A DNA stretch of 26,694 nucleotides, from the NCBI GenBank assembly GCA_002298885.1, contig DBMK01000333.1, forward strand, positions 1 through 26,694. The letters are read 5' to 3'. This DNA is from Anaerolineaceae bacterium UBA700 (GTDB lineage: Bacteria > Chloroflexota > Anaerolineae > Anaerolineales > Anaerolineaceae). Positions within the stretch are counted from its first letter, which is position 1. Each line of letters opens with the position of its first letter. This document shows positions 15,050 through 22,401 of this stretch, in pieces. Made by a program: the position numbers and the translations under genes. Under the pieces are notes generated by a model. That model was not told the origin of the DNA. It saw nothing but the letters and a program-made list of their open reading frames with translations, and made no database searches.

Positions 15050-16495
15050 ATGACTTTATCCGATCTAAACGCAATCCTGCCCCTGGTAGTCCTGGTCGGC
15101 TGGGCGTTGGCGCTGGTGCTGGCGGATCTGTGGATCCCGGCCGAGCGCAAGGGGATCAGCGCGCTGATCGCCGCCGCCGGGTTGCTGGTCAGCCTGGTGC
15201 TGACCATCGCGCAGGCCGGTGCCTCGCAGGTTGCACTGAGCGGCATGGCAGTGGTGGATGGCTTTGGAACGTTTCTGAATGTGATCTTCCTGGCCTCCGG
15301 GCTGGTTGCCATCCCGCTGGCGCACGATTATCTGAAGCGCATGAAGATCGAGCGCGGCGAATATTACGCCCTGCTGATGTTCTCGGTGGTGGGCATGATG
15401 CTGATGTCCTACGCCTACGACCTGATCGTGGTCTTCCTGGCGATTGAACTGCTATCCATCCCGCTGTACGTGCTGGCCGGTTTCGCCCGGCCGCGGCCTG
15501 ACTCGGAGGAATCGGCGCTCAAATACTTCCTGCTCGGCGCATTTTCCTCCGGATTCCTGCTGTACGGCATTGCCCTGGTCTTCGGGGCCACGGCGCACCA
15601 CGATTTGATCGGAATCACCCAGGCGATGGCCTCCGGCAGCGGCAACCTGACCCTGTTCCTGGTGGGGGCGGGGTTGATCCTGGTAGCTTTCGGTTTCAAG
15701 GTGGCGGCGGTGCCGTTCCACCAGTGGGCACCGGACGTTTACCAAGGGGCGCCCTCGCCGGTGACCGGATTCATGTCGGTGGCGGTCAAGGCGGCGGCCG
15801 TGGCGGCCCTGCTGCGGGTGTTCGTGACGGCGTTCCCGAGTCTTTCGGTCAACTTGAGCCCGGTGCTGTGGGCGCTGGCAGCGCTGACCATGATCGGCGG
15901 CAACATCCTGGCGATTGCGCAGACGAATATCAAGCGCCTGCTGGCCTACTCGAGCATCGCCAACGCAGGCTACCTGCTGATGGCTTTCGTGCCTTACGGG
16001 GACAGCCAGACGCGGGCGGATAGCGTGGCGGCTTCGTTGTTCTTCCTGGTGGCTTACGGCCTGACCAGTTTCGGCGCCTGGGCGGTGGTGGTGGCGCTCG
16101 AAAAGGCCGAGGGCAAGGGGCTGGACCTGGAGGATTTCGCCGGCATGGGGCGCAAATATCCCTGGCTGGCGCTGTCGATGCTGGTGTTCATGCTCTCTTT
16201 CACCGGCGTCCCATTGACGATGGGTTTCTGGGGCAAGTTCTACCTCTTCCGCACGGCGGTGGAGGGGGGCTATCTCAGCCTGGCGTTGATCGGCCTGATC
16301 ACCTCACTGATTTCGGCGTATTACTACCTGAAGGTGGTGGTGATCATGTACATGAAGCCGGGCGAGCCGGTGGCGGCGGCCGACCCCTGGCTGCGGGCGA
16401 CGGCAATCGTGGCCGCGGCAGCCACGGTGATTTTGGCCTTCGTGCCCGGGCCGCTGATCCAGATTGCGGCTGCAGCGTTGATGCGTTTACAATGA
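15050..16495 (+). CDS. nuoN: NADH-quinone oxidoreductase subunit N (antiporter-like)
   Basis: The third antiporter-like subunit and last gene of the operon, 481 residues with about 14 helices. Glu133 lies in AIELLSIPLYVLAGF and Lys217 in FGFKVAAVPFHQWAPDVYQGAP. The NIKRLLAYSSIANAGYLLM segment corresponds to the second lysine region. A GGGAGGCGAGGCG ribosome region precedes the ATG. An intrinsic terminator begins 12 bp after the stop codon, marking the end of the transcription unit. Confidence 0.97.
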   Translation: MTLSDLNAILPLVVLVGWALALVLADLWIPAERKGISALIAAAGLLVSLVLTIAQAGASQVALSGMAVVDGFGTFLNVIFLASGLVAIPLAHDYLKRMKIERGEYYALLMFSVVGMMLMSYAYDLIVVFLAIELLSIPLYVLAGFARPRPDSEESALKYFLLGAFSSGFLLYGIALVFGATAHHDLIGITQAMASGSGNLTLFLVGAGLILVAFGFKVAAVPFHQWAPDVYQGAPSPVTGFMSVAVKAAAVAALLRVFVTAFPSLSVNLSPVLWALAALTMIGGNILAIAQTNIKRLLAYSSIANAGYLLMAFVPYGDSQTRADSVAASLFFLVAYGLTSFGAWAVVVALEKAEGKGLDLEDFAGMGRKYPWLALSMLVFMLSFTGVPLTMGFWGKFYLFRTAVEGGYLSLALIGLITSLISAYYYLKVVVIMYMKPGEPVAAADPWLRATAIVAAAATVILAFVPGPLIQIAAAALMRLQ

Positions 16496-16507
16496 AGACA
16501 TGATCGA

Positions 16508-16543
16508 GACTTCCGAAGTTTGTAAAACTTCGGAAGTCTTTTT
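16508..16543 (+). terminator. Intrinsic terminator of the nuo operon
   Basis: A perfect 14-bp stem (arms 16508-16521 and 16525-16538) closes on GTA, or is a 13-bp stem with a 5-nt loop. Five T residues follow (16539-16543). The core is ACTTCCGAAGTTT and its complement. It sits 12 bp beyond the nuoN stop. A TAGAAT box at 16549-16554 just downstream could be the -10 of a promoter for the next gene, but no good -35 is seen. Confidence 0.93.
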
Positions 16544-16567
16544 ACTGGTAGAATAACTCAGGCATAA

Positions 16568-17083
16568 ATGAAACCTGACCGTTTTCTAACCTCTATTCTT
16601 GCTGGGATCGGTGTCCTGGTCATTGTTGCACTGGCCTTCTTCTTCACCCGCCAGGGAGGACAGGACTATACCAATGACGATTCGCCGGCTGGCGTGATCC
16701 ATAATTACCTGCTGGCGCTCAGCCAGAACGATTTCAACCGGGCGTACCCGTACCTGGTGAGCAAGGACCCAATGCCGGGCCTGGATACGTTCCGCCAATC
16801 CTACCTGAACACCCGGCAGAACATTGCGGACGTGAGCGTGCAGGTCGGCGAGACGAACATCTCGGGCGACGCGGCCACGGTGGCGCTGACCCTGATCTAT
16901 AGCAGCGGCAATCCGTTCAACAGCTCCAACCGCCAGCAGCAAAACGCAACGCTTGTCCGCCAGGGCGGCGCGTGGAAGATCACTGAAATGCCCTACCCCT
17001 TTTGGGATTACAACTGGTACACACTGCTCCCACCGGGAAAGCCGGAGGTCCCGCTTGTACCGGCGACGCCGGCGAACCCATGA
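16568..17083 (+). CDS. Membrane-anchored NTF2-like/DUF4878-like protein
   Basis: A 171-residue protein with one N-terminal transmembrane segment (about 8-28) and no lipobox cysteine, so it is probably an anchored extracytoplasmic protein. Residues about 38-150 look like an NTF2/DUF4878-type fold: a helix with PAGVIHNYLLALSQNDFNRA, then an alternating beta section ending NATLVRQGGAWKITEMP. The tail is Pro-rich (PPGKPEVPLVPATPANP). Such domains are usually binding modules; no catalytic residue can be argued. It lies after the nuo terminator and 15 bp before the next gene, so the two are probably cotranscribed. The start is weakly supported by a ribosome site. Confidence 0.65.
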   Translation: MKPDRFLTSILAGIGVLVIVALAFFFTRQGGQDYTNDDSPAGVIHNYLLALSQNDFNRAYPYLVSKDPMPGLDTFRQSYLNTRQNIADVSVQVGETNISGDAATVALTLIYSSGNPFNSSNRQQQNATLVRQGGAWKITEMPYPFWDYNWYTLLPPGKPEVPLVPATPANP

Positions 17084-17098
17084 AAGCCCGGGGCACCC

Positions 17099-19030
17099 AT
17101 GCGTAACGTGCGCCGGCTGTATTTCTACCTGGTGACCTTCATCAGCCTGGAGATGGTTATCTGGGGGGCTGTTTCGCTGGCGCAGACGATCTTGAATGCG
17201 CCAGTGACGGGCATTGCCAACAACTTGGCCAGCGGGCTCTCGCTGGTACTGGTCGGCGTGCCGATCTTCCTGCTGCATGGGGCAGTCGTCCAGCGGGATG
17301 CGCGCCGCGACCCCGAGGAACGGGCCAACCGCCTGCGGGCCATTTTCTTCTTCGGCGTGCGACTGGCGACCCAGGTGCCGGCGGTGCAAAGCGGCCTGTC
17401 CATCGCTGCCCGCCTGGTCCAAGGCGCTCTAGGGCTGCCAGCGGGCACCTCCTTCCTTAACCTCGACCAAACTTATACCGACGCGCTGGTAGTGGTGGTG
17501 TTTAACCTCGTGGCCTGGGCGTATTTCAGCCGCTTGCTGCGCCAGGAGGAGCAAGCACTCCCTGCGGCAAGCCCGCTGGGTGAGGTGCGCAGGTTATATC
17601 GCTACGTCTGGATGATTTATACCCTGGGGCTGACGTTGTATGGGACTGCCTCAATCGTGTGGTACATCCTGTACATCCCACGGCCTCTGGACGTCTACCC
17701 GGCCGGGCGGGCTGCGCTCGTCGACGGGGTGGCGCTGGTTGCGCTGGGCGCGCCGTTGTGGGCACTGGCCTGGAGGAGCATACAACGCTCTTTGTCCGAT
17801 CCTGGCGAAATGCGTTCAATGCTGCGCCTGGTGGCGCTGTATGGATTGACCCTGGTGGCGGCCATCGTGGTCGTGACCGCCGGCATCAACGCCGCCAGCG
17901 GCGTACTGCGCATCGTCCTGGGGGAAGGCCTGGACCTGCCAGCTTACCTGGAGGCGTACCGCACAGCGCTGGCTGCCCTTCTGCCTTTTGGGATCGTGTG
18001 GGCTTTCTTTTATCGCCCGCTGCGGCTCGAATGGGCCGTTGAGGCGGACGAGCTGCGGCGAGCAGCGCTGGTGCGCCTGTACAACACCCTGATGGCGGCA
18101 ATCGGCAACGGCACGGTATTTATCGGCGCCTGGCTGCTCCTGAACGCCCTGGCAGACATTGGGCTTGCGCCGGTCATCTTCGCCTCCGGGCTGCGCAACC
18201 AGGTCAGCGGGGCGACGGCAGCGCTGGCGGTCGGTATTCCGCTGTGGGTCTTCTTCTGGCTGAGGCTGCAAGTTGAGGCACGCCGGCCGGACGATCTGGG
18301 CGACCACGCCCGGCGCTCGGTACTGCGCAAGGCATACCTGTACCTGGTGATCTTCCTGGCAGTCATCGGCTCGATGACCAACGCCGGCGTGCTGATCTAC
18401 GACCTGGTCAAATCCGGCCTGGGCAGTCCACTGCCCGACCTGCTCAACCTTGTCGTGCATGCGCTGGCCCAATTGGCACTGTGCGCCGTGTGGCTGGCCT
18501 ATCACCTGGCGGCTTTACGCCAGGATGGGAGCCTGGCCCAGCAGGCCCTGTCAGCCCGCCGGGCCGCCTTTCCGGTGCTGGTGCTGCAGATGGGCGATTC
18601 GGCCTTCTTCGGCGAGCTGGTGTCCACGTTGAGCGCTCAAGCGCCCGGACTGCCGGTCACGTTTTATAAGATTGGCGCCGGGCTGCCCTGGCCGCAGCCG
18701 GAATCGGTTCAGGCGGTCGTCCTGTCAGCATCCCTGGCGGCGTCCGCCGGCGAGGAGGCGGCTGCCTGGCTGAGGTCCTGCTCTGCCAGGCGCCTGGTGG
18801 TGCCCCTGCCGGACGAGGGCTGGGTCTGGCTTGGGACGCAATTGAAGCCTTCGAATGTGTTGGCACGCGAGACCGCCCAGGCGCTACGCCAGCTTGCCGA
18901 GGGCGAGCCGGTCAAGCCGCCCCCTCCCAACAATGCGTGGGTGATTGCCGGGTACGTCTTCGGCGGGCTCTTTGCGCTGGAAGTCGTTCTGGTGGGGTTT
19001 ATTGCAATAATGTCAATGATCTCGCGATAA
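17099..19030 (+). CDS. Six-repeat polytopic membrane protein (DUF5671-like) with a soluble C-terminal domain
   Basis: A 643-residue protein. Its first 475 residues consist of about six degenerate units of 75-85 residues, each with two hydrophobic helices, beginning near 3, 77, 163, 239, 322 and 407. Each unit opens with an Arg-rich LYxYL-type sequence (RRLYFYLVTF, RRLYRYVWMI, MLRLVALYGL, LVRLYNTLMA, LRKAYLYLVI) and ends in a pattern such as LVALGAPLWALAW or ALAVGIPLWVFFW. This resembles DUF5671 proteins. Residues about 488-600 are soluble with an alternating alpha/beta pattern (FPVLVLQMGDSAFFGELV, AVVLSASLAAS, RRLVVPLPDEGW), and a final helix spans 613-640. Function unknown; a sensor or scaffold is possible. 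Its 3' end overlaps the convergent gene by 18 bp. Confidence 0.75.
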   Translation: MRNVRRLYFYLVTFISLEMVIWGAVSLAQTILNAPVTGIANNLASGLSLVLVGVPIFLLHGAVVQRDARRDPEERANRLRAIFFFGVRLATQVPAVQSGLSIAARLVQGALGLPAGTSFLNLDQTYTDALVVVVFNLVAWAYFSRLLRQEEQALPAASPLGEVRRLYRYVWMIYTLGLTLYGTASIVWYILYIPRPLDVYPAGRAALVDGVALVALGAPLWALAWRSIQRSLSDPGEMRSMLRLVALYGLTLVAAIVVVTAGINAASGVLRIVLGEGLDLPAYLEAYRTALAALLPFGIVWAFFYRPLRLEWAVEADELRRAALVRLYNTLMAAIGNGTVFIGAWLLLNALADIGLAPVIFASGLRNQVSGATAALAVGIPLWVFFWLRLQVEARRPDDLGDHARRSVLRKAYLYLVIFLAVIGSMTNAGVLIYDLVKSGLGSPLPDLLNLVVHALAQLALCAVWLAYHLAALRQDGSLAQQALSARRAAFPVLVLQMGDSAFFGELVSTLSAQAPGLPVTFYKIGAGLPWPQPESVQAVVLSASLAASAGEEAAAWLRSCSARRLVVPLPDEGWVWLGTQLKPSNVLARETAQALRQLAEGEPVKPPPPNNAWVIAGYVFGGLFALEVVLVGFIAIMSMISR

Positions 19031-19993
19031 GCGATTCAATTCAAAGGTTTTTTTCTTGTAACGCAGGTAGACAAGGTTAGCCCAGAGCCAGAGGGGGAGG
19101 AGCCAGCCGGTCCACCAGCCCCAGGGGCCGAAGAGATTGGCGCAGATGATGGGCAGCCAGGAGAGGACCAGGGCGACCATGGCATAGACCGGGCGCAGGC
19201 GGGAGACGGCGGGGATGACGGGCAGCAAATTGTAGGGGATCAGGTGGGGGGTAATAAAGGAACCGGAGAGCATGAGCATGTCCATGTCGCCGCGCGAGAA
19301 CCACACGCTGGCCAGGAACAGCGGCAGGCCCCACCAGCCCAGGCCAATGTTTTGGGCATAGCGGCCCTCGGCATAAAAGGATTCGACGCCGAACATCGTG
19401 TTCCACCAGGGGCCAAAGACCAGGTAGGAACCCCCCAGGACGACGAGAAAAGCCAGCAGGTAAATGCGCTTCGCTCCGAAGGCAAAGATGGTCACCTGGG
19501 GCTTCATCAAGGCCAGCGGAGCCAGCCAGGGCAGGCCGACCAGGCCCAGCAAGGCCAACCCGTCGATCTGGCCCAGAAAGAGCGTCCACAGCAATGGCAG
19601 GCAGAGGAACCCGGCCACCAGGCTGAGGGGGTGGACCGAACGCTGCAAGGCGGCCAGGCTGAACCCGGCCAATCCCAGGCCGATCAACAACGGCCAGGTC
19701 ATCAAGTCCATCAACGGGCGGGTCCAGGGCGGATAGAAGGGGATGTCCCGTCCGATGCCGAAGAAGTGGATCCAATCGAAGCCGACCAGGCCGCCGGCCG
19801 GGAGGACGAGACCGAGTATGGAAAAGACGGCCGTGAGGACGGCCAGCCAGAGTAGTTTCTTACGCCAGGAGAATGGGCGGGCGAAAATGGCCTGTTCGGG
19901 GAAGAGGGGGGCAGTTAAGCTGTAGAAAGATGACCACAGGGTGTAGGCCCTGGATTTTATTTCGGCAATAGTGTTAGAAAAGGTTTGCGACAT
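19013..19993 (-). CDS. Polytopic membrane protein, possibly GT87/GT-C-like
   Basis: A 326-residue protein with about seven or eight hydrophobic segments after a roughly 45-residue hydrophilic N-terminus. I do not recognise it firmly. Three short patches recall GT87 (DUF2029) mannosyltransferases: DIPFYPPW (83-90), LGQIDGLALLGL (140-151) and ALMKPQVTIFAF (161-172), but the usual acidic first-loop motif is not obvious and the protein is shorter than typical members. The C-terminus is basic (RYKKKTFELNRLSRDH). The last codons overlap the end of the plus-strand gene by 18 bp, tail to tail. It lies downstream of the YfhO-like gene and the tandem repeat array, so it may be read from the same transcript or from its own weak AT-rich upstream region. 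Confidence 0.6.
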   Translation of the reverse strand: MSQTFSNTIAEIKSRAYTLWSSFYSLTAPLFPEQAIFARPFSWRKKLLWLAVLTAVFSILGLVLPAGGLVGFDWIHFFGIGRDIPFYPPWTRPLMDLMTWPLLIGLGLAGFSLAALQRSVHPLSLVAGFLCLPLLWTLFLGQIDGLALLGLVGLPWLAPLALMKPQVTIFAFGAKRIYLLAFLVVLGGSYLVFGPWWNTMFGVESFYAEGRYAQNIGLGWWGLPLFLASVWFSRGDMDMLMLSGSFITPHLIPYNLLPVIPAVSRLRPVYAMVALVLSWLPIICANLFGPWGWWTGWLLPLWLWANLVYLRYKKKTFELNRLSRDH

Positions 19994-20038
19994 ACGGTTC
20001 TTCTAAATATTATGATAACTCTTGATGGCTTCTGGTAG

Positions 20039-20300
20039 CCTCACCCCCCTGCCCCCCTCTCCTGGAGCGGTGAACCATGCTCCAGGAGAGGGGGGAGACG
20101 AGTTGTTAATTTTGGCTGCTCCCCCTCCTGGAGCGGTGAACCATGCTCCAGGAGAAGGGGAGACGAGTTGTTAATTTCGGCTGCTTCCCTCTCCCGGAGC
20201 AGTGAACCATGCTCCATGAGAAGGGGGGAGACGAGTTGTTAATTTCGGCTGCCCCCCTCTCCTGACGGGTTTTTCGTCAGGAGAGGGGCAGGGGGTGAGG
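20039..20300. repeat. Nested palindromic repeat expanded into a tandem hairpin array
   Basis: The outer inverted arms are CCTCACCCCCCTG (20039-20051) and CAGGGGGTGAGG (20289-20300). Between them are three direct repeats of about 66 bp (hairpin cores begin at 20061, 20127 and 20193) and a fourth, different hairpin at 20253-20288. Unit 1 has a perfect 17-bp stem (20052-20068/20079-20095) with loop GGTGAACCAT. Unit 2 keeps a 10-bp stem, and unit 3 carries mismatches. The units share the linker GAGACGAGTTGTTAATTT and GGCTGC. Unit 4 has a 14-bp stem (20254-20267/20275-20288) with loop GGTTTTT. The last codons of the YfhO-like gene run into unit 4. The array resembles the single elements at 1-37 and 6426-6464. 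It is not a CRISPR: the linkers are nearly identical. Confidence 0.9.
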
Positions 20301-22224
20301 AAAATAGGTGCGGGCGGATATGAAACCTAACAATGACCAGTAATCCAAAGAATGCCAGCCAGCCGATGCCGGCGATCCAGGCGCCGGCCAATACGGTTGC
20401 GGGCTGGAAGCTGAATACCACCTGGTGGCTGCCAGCCGGCAGCGCCAGGCTGCGCAGCAGGCCGGCATAGGTCACGATGGGCTGAGGGACTCCGTCGACC
20501 CAGGCCTGCCAGCCGGGGTACATCACTTCGCTGAGCACCAGCGTACCGGCGGGGCCCTGGCTGGTCAGCTCGATGCGGTCTGGCGACCACGAGGATATGC
20601 TCGCCTGCCCGCCCTCCAGCCAGGCGCGGGGTTTGAAATCCAGGTTTTGATAAATAGTGCGGCCGCCGGCAGATTGCACGGCCTCCAGCGATGCAGATTG
20701 GATCGGGATGGCGGATATGATGTATTTCACGTTCAGAAGGCCCAATGCGGCCGGGTCGGGGTGAGCGGCCATGGCGACGATGTCCGGCGGGGTGGATGGA
20801 TCGACGTAGATGTTGGGCAGGCTCACGCTATAACCAGGCAGATCCATCCCGCTAGCGCGGCTCAGGTAGGAGGCATAGGTGGCAAGGTGCATCGGGTTGA
20901 CCCCGTTGGCTTGCTGCAGAGTGCTGAGGGCGGGGATGCTGCCGTCGGGGGAATAGACCCGGAAGGGGCCGGGTTGCGACTGCAGCCAGACCGCCAGGGG
21001 GGATTCAGGCAGAGGAACACTGCTGATCTGCGAAGCGTTGTACCAGAGCAGGTTGGCCGCGCTCAGGATGGTGAGGGCGATGGCAGCCAGGGGAGCCAGC
21101 CAGCGGACCTGGCGCAGCGCGGCCAGGCTGTTCAGCAGGCCGTCCAATCCCCAGGCGGACAGGGCGACCAGGCAGAAGGCGACGATGAACCAGGTCCGCG
21201 ACGGGACGCGCAGCCAGCCGGAAAAATGGAGGAGCGAGTCGAGCAGGGGATACAGGAAGGCGTTCGGCCCGCAAGCGAACAGGGCTGCGACTAGGGCGGC
21301 GGCCAGCCAGAAAAACTTACGGCGAACTGCTCCGAGTACGCCCAACACGAGGGGGACGATGCCGGTATATACCACCAGCTCGTACACCAGGCCGTATTGA
21401 GGCAGCAGCATGCCGGCTAGGGCCATCGGCTGGATGGCGTAACTGCCTGCATCCAGCCCGCCCAGGGCGGCGCGCCGGCTGTAGCCCATGAATTCGAGCA
21501 TCGGCAGGCTCAGGCCGGCAGTCAGCGCCAGGCAAAAAAGGACGAGGATAAAAACGACCGGCAGGGTTTTGCGCACAAGCGCCCAGCTGAATTGGAAATT
21601 GGCCAGGGCGTAGGCGGCCGCAAAGATCCCGGCGTAAATCCCCCATTGGACGTCGGCCAGAAAGGTGACCGCCAGGCTGGCCCCAGCCAGCGTTCCATTC
21701 CATAAGGACGGCTGGCGGGCGGCCTTGCGCAAGGCCAGCAACAACCAGGGCGTCCAGGATACGGCAAAAACCATGGTGACCAGGCCACCGCCCACGTAGC
21801 CGATCAGGCGCGGGGTAGCCATCCAGGCCAGGGCGGCGAAGAAAGCGGCAGCAGGCCGGACGCCTTCAGCCTTCATCAGCAAAAAGAATCCCCAGCCGGT
21901 CCAAACCAGGTGCAGAAGGAAAAGCAGGGTGTACATCCAGGTCTGCGGCTGCCAGAAGGCCAGCCAATTGGGGAAATACCACAGGCCGGACAGCCGGTCG
22001 GCGGCAAACGGCTGCCCGGACATGATCGAGGCGTTCCACAGCGGGATGTGCCCGTACTCAGCCAGATTGTCGTGAACGTAGCGGGCAAAAGGCAGGTGGG
22101 AAATCAAGAAATCCGAGTCCTGCACCACCCGCGGCATTGGCGCCTGGTCGAGATGGCTGACCAGCGGCCACAGGTTGAGGATGGCCCAGGCGATCAGGAG
22201 CGCTGGGATAAGGGCACGTTTCAT
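20239..22224 (-). CDS. YfhO family GT-C-type membrane protein
   Basis: A 661-residue protein when started at ATG 22224 (MKRALIPALL). It has a first helix, then an external loop with DSDFLISHLPFARYV, HIPLWNASIMSGQPF and LWYFPNW, as in the YfhO family. About a dozen helices follow, and a C-terminal beta-rich extracytoplasmic domain with SEVMYPGWQAWVDG and LRSLALPAGSHQVVFSFQP, a hallmark of YfhO proteins, then a last helix. The family is linked to glycosylation of envelope polymers; the substrate here is unknown. A GTG at 22290 would add 22 residues, but those codons lie in repetitive DNA, so I reject it. A TTTAAT box lies exactly 7 nt upstream of the ATG. The final ~18 residues (SSPPAPLLTKNPSGEGGSRN) are encoded by a palindromic repeat, which also supplies the stop. 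Confidence 0.78.
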   Translation of the reverse strand: MKRALIPALLIAWAILNLWPLVSHLDQAPMPRVVQDSDFLISHLPFARYVHDNLAEYGHIPLWNASIMSGQPFAADRLSGLWYFPNWLAFWQPQTWMYTLLFLLHLVWTGWGFFLLMKAEGVRPAAAFFAALAWMATPRLIGYVGGGLVTMVFAVSWTPWLLLALRKAARQPSLWNGTLAGASLAVTFLADVQWGIYAGIFAAAYALANFQFSWALVRKTLPVVFILVLFCLALTAGLSLPMLEFMGYSRRAALGGLDAGSYAIQPMALAGMLLPQYGLVYELVVYTGIVPLVLGVLGAVRRKFFWLAAALVAALFACGPNAFLYPLLDSLLHFSGWLRVPSRTWFIVAFCLVALSAWGLDGLLNSLAALRQVRWLAPLAAIALTILSAANLLWYNASQISSVPLPESPLAVWLQSQPGPFRVYSPDGSIPALSTLQQANGVNPMHLATYASYLSRASGMDLPGYSVSLPNIYVDPSTPPDIVAMAAHPDPAALGLLNVKYIISAIPIQSASLEAVQSAGGRTIYQNLDFKPRAWLEGGQASISSWSPDRIELTSQGPAGTLVLSEVMYPGWQAWVDGVPQPIVTYAGLLRSLALPAGSHQVVFSFQPATVLAGAWIAGIGWLAFFGLLVIVRFHIRPHLFSSPPAPLLTKNPSGEGGSRN

Positions 22225-22240
22225 GTAGATGATTAAAGCA

Positions 22241-22275
22241 TAGATTAGAGAATAGAGAGGAGAGAGTGGAGAATC
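22241..22275. repeat. Degenerate 7-bp tandem repeat upstream of the YfhO-like gene
   Basis: Five consecutive heptamers are related to GAGAATA: TAGATTA, GAGAATA, GAGAGGA, GAGAGTG, GAGAATC. The tract lies between the YfhO-like start and the 37-bp palindrome. It is purine-rich on the plus strand and would be a pyrimidine-rich leader on the minus strand. Confidence 0.55.
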
Positions 22276-22286
22276 GTAAGAACTTT

Positions 22287-22373
22287 CCACGAATTACGCG
22301 AATTTTAACGAATTGGCACGAATGTTTTTTTATATTATTCGTGCCAATTCGTTATCATTCGTGTAATTCGCGG
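22287..22373. repeat. Imperfect 37-bp palindrome between the oxidoreductase and YfhO-like genes
   Basis: The arms at 22287-22323 and 22337-22373 match at 33 of 37 positions, with a 13-nt AT-rich loop. Each arm itself contains reiterated CGAATT-type words (CACGAATTAC, CGAATT, ACGAATTGGCACGAAT). On the minus strand it lies 27 bp downstream of the oxidoreductase stop and 63 bp upstream of the YfhO-like start. The first-read arm is followed by an A-rich loop rather than a U-tract, so termination is only a possibility. The words resemble a dispersed intergenic repeat family, which I cannot confirm from one window. Confidence 0.85.
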
Positions 22374-22384
22374 ATAAGCCTTTT

Positions 22385-22401
22385 ACTGTAAACTGTAAAC
22401 T
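22385..22401. repeat. Short heptamer tandem repeat ACTGTAA
   Basis: ACTGTAA-ACTGTAA-ACT gives about 2.4 copies of a 7-bp unit. It ends at the stop codon (CTA on the plus strand, 22400-22402) of the minus-strand oxidoreductase. It is too short to be convincing alone, but it matches the 7-bp periodicity at 9000-9070 and 22241-22275. Confidence 0.45.

Noticed and set aside
13986..15074. A 362-codon open frame on the minus strand opposite nuoM
   Set aside because: Shadow of nuoM; Gln/Arg/His-rich low-complexity translation and no ribosome site.
20039..20300. CRISPR array
   Set aside because: The units repeat in full, including the linkers; there are no unique spacers, each unit contains its own palindrome, and no cas genes are present.
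22225..22290. N-terminal extension of the YfhO-like gene to a GTG at 22290
   Set aside because: The added 22 codons lie in a heptamer tract and palindrome; the translation before MKRALIPALL has no family resemblance.
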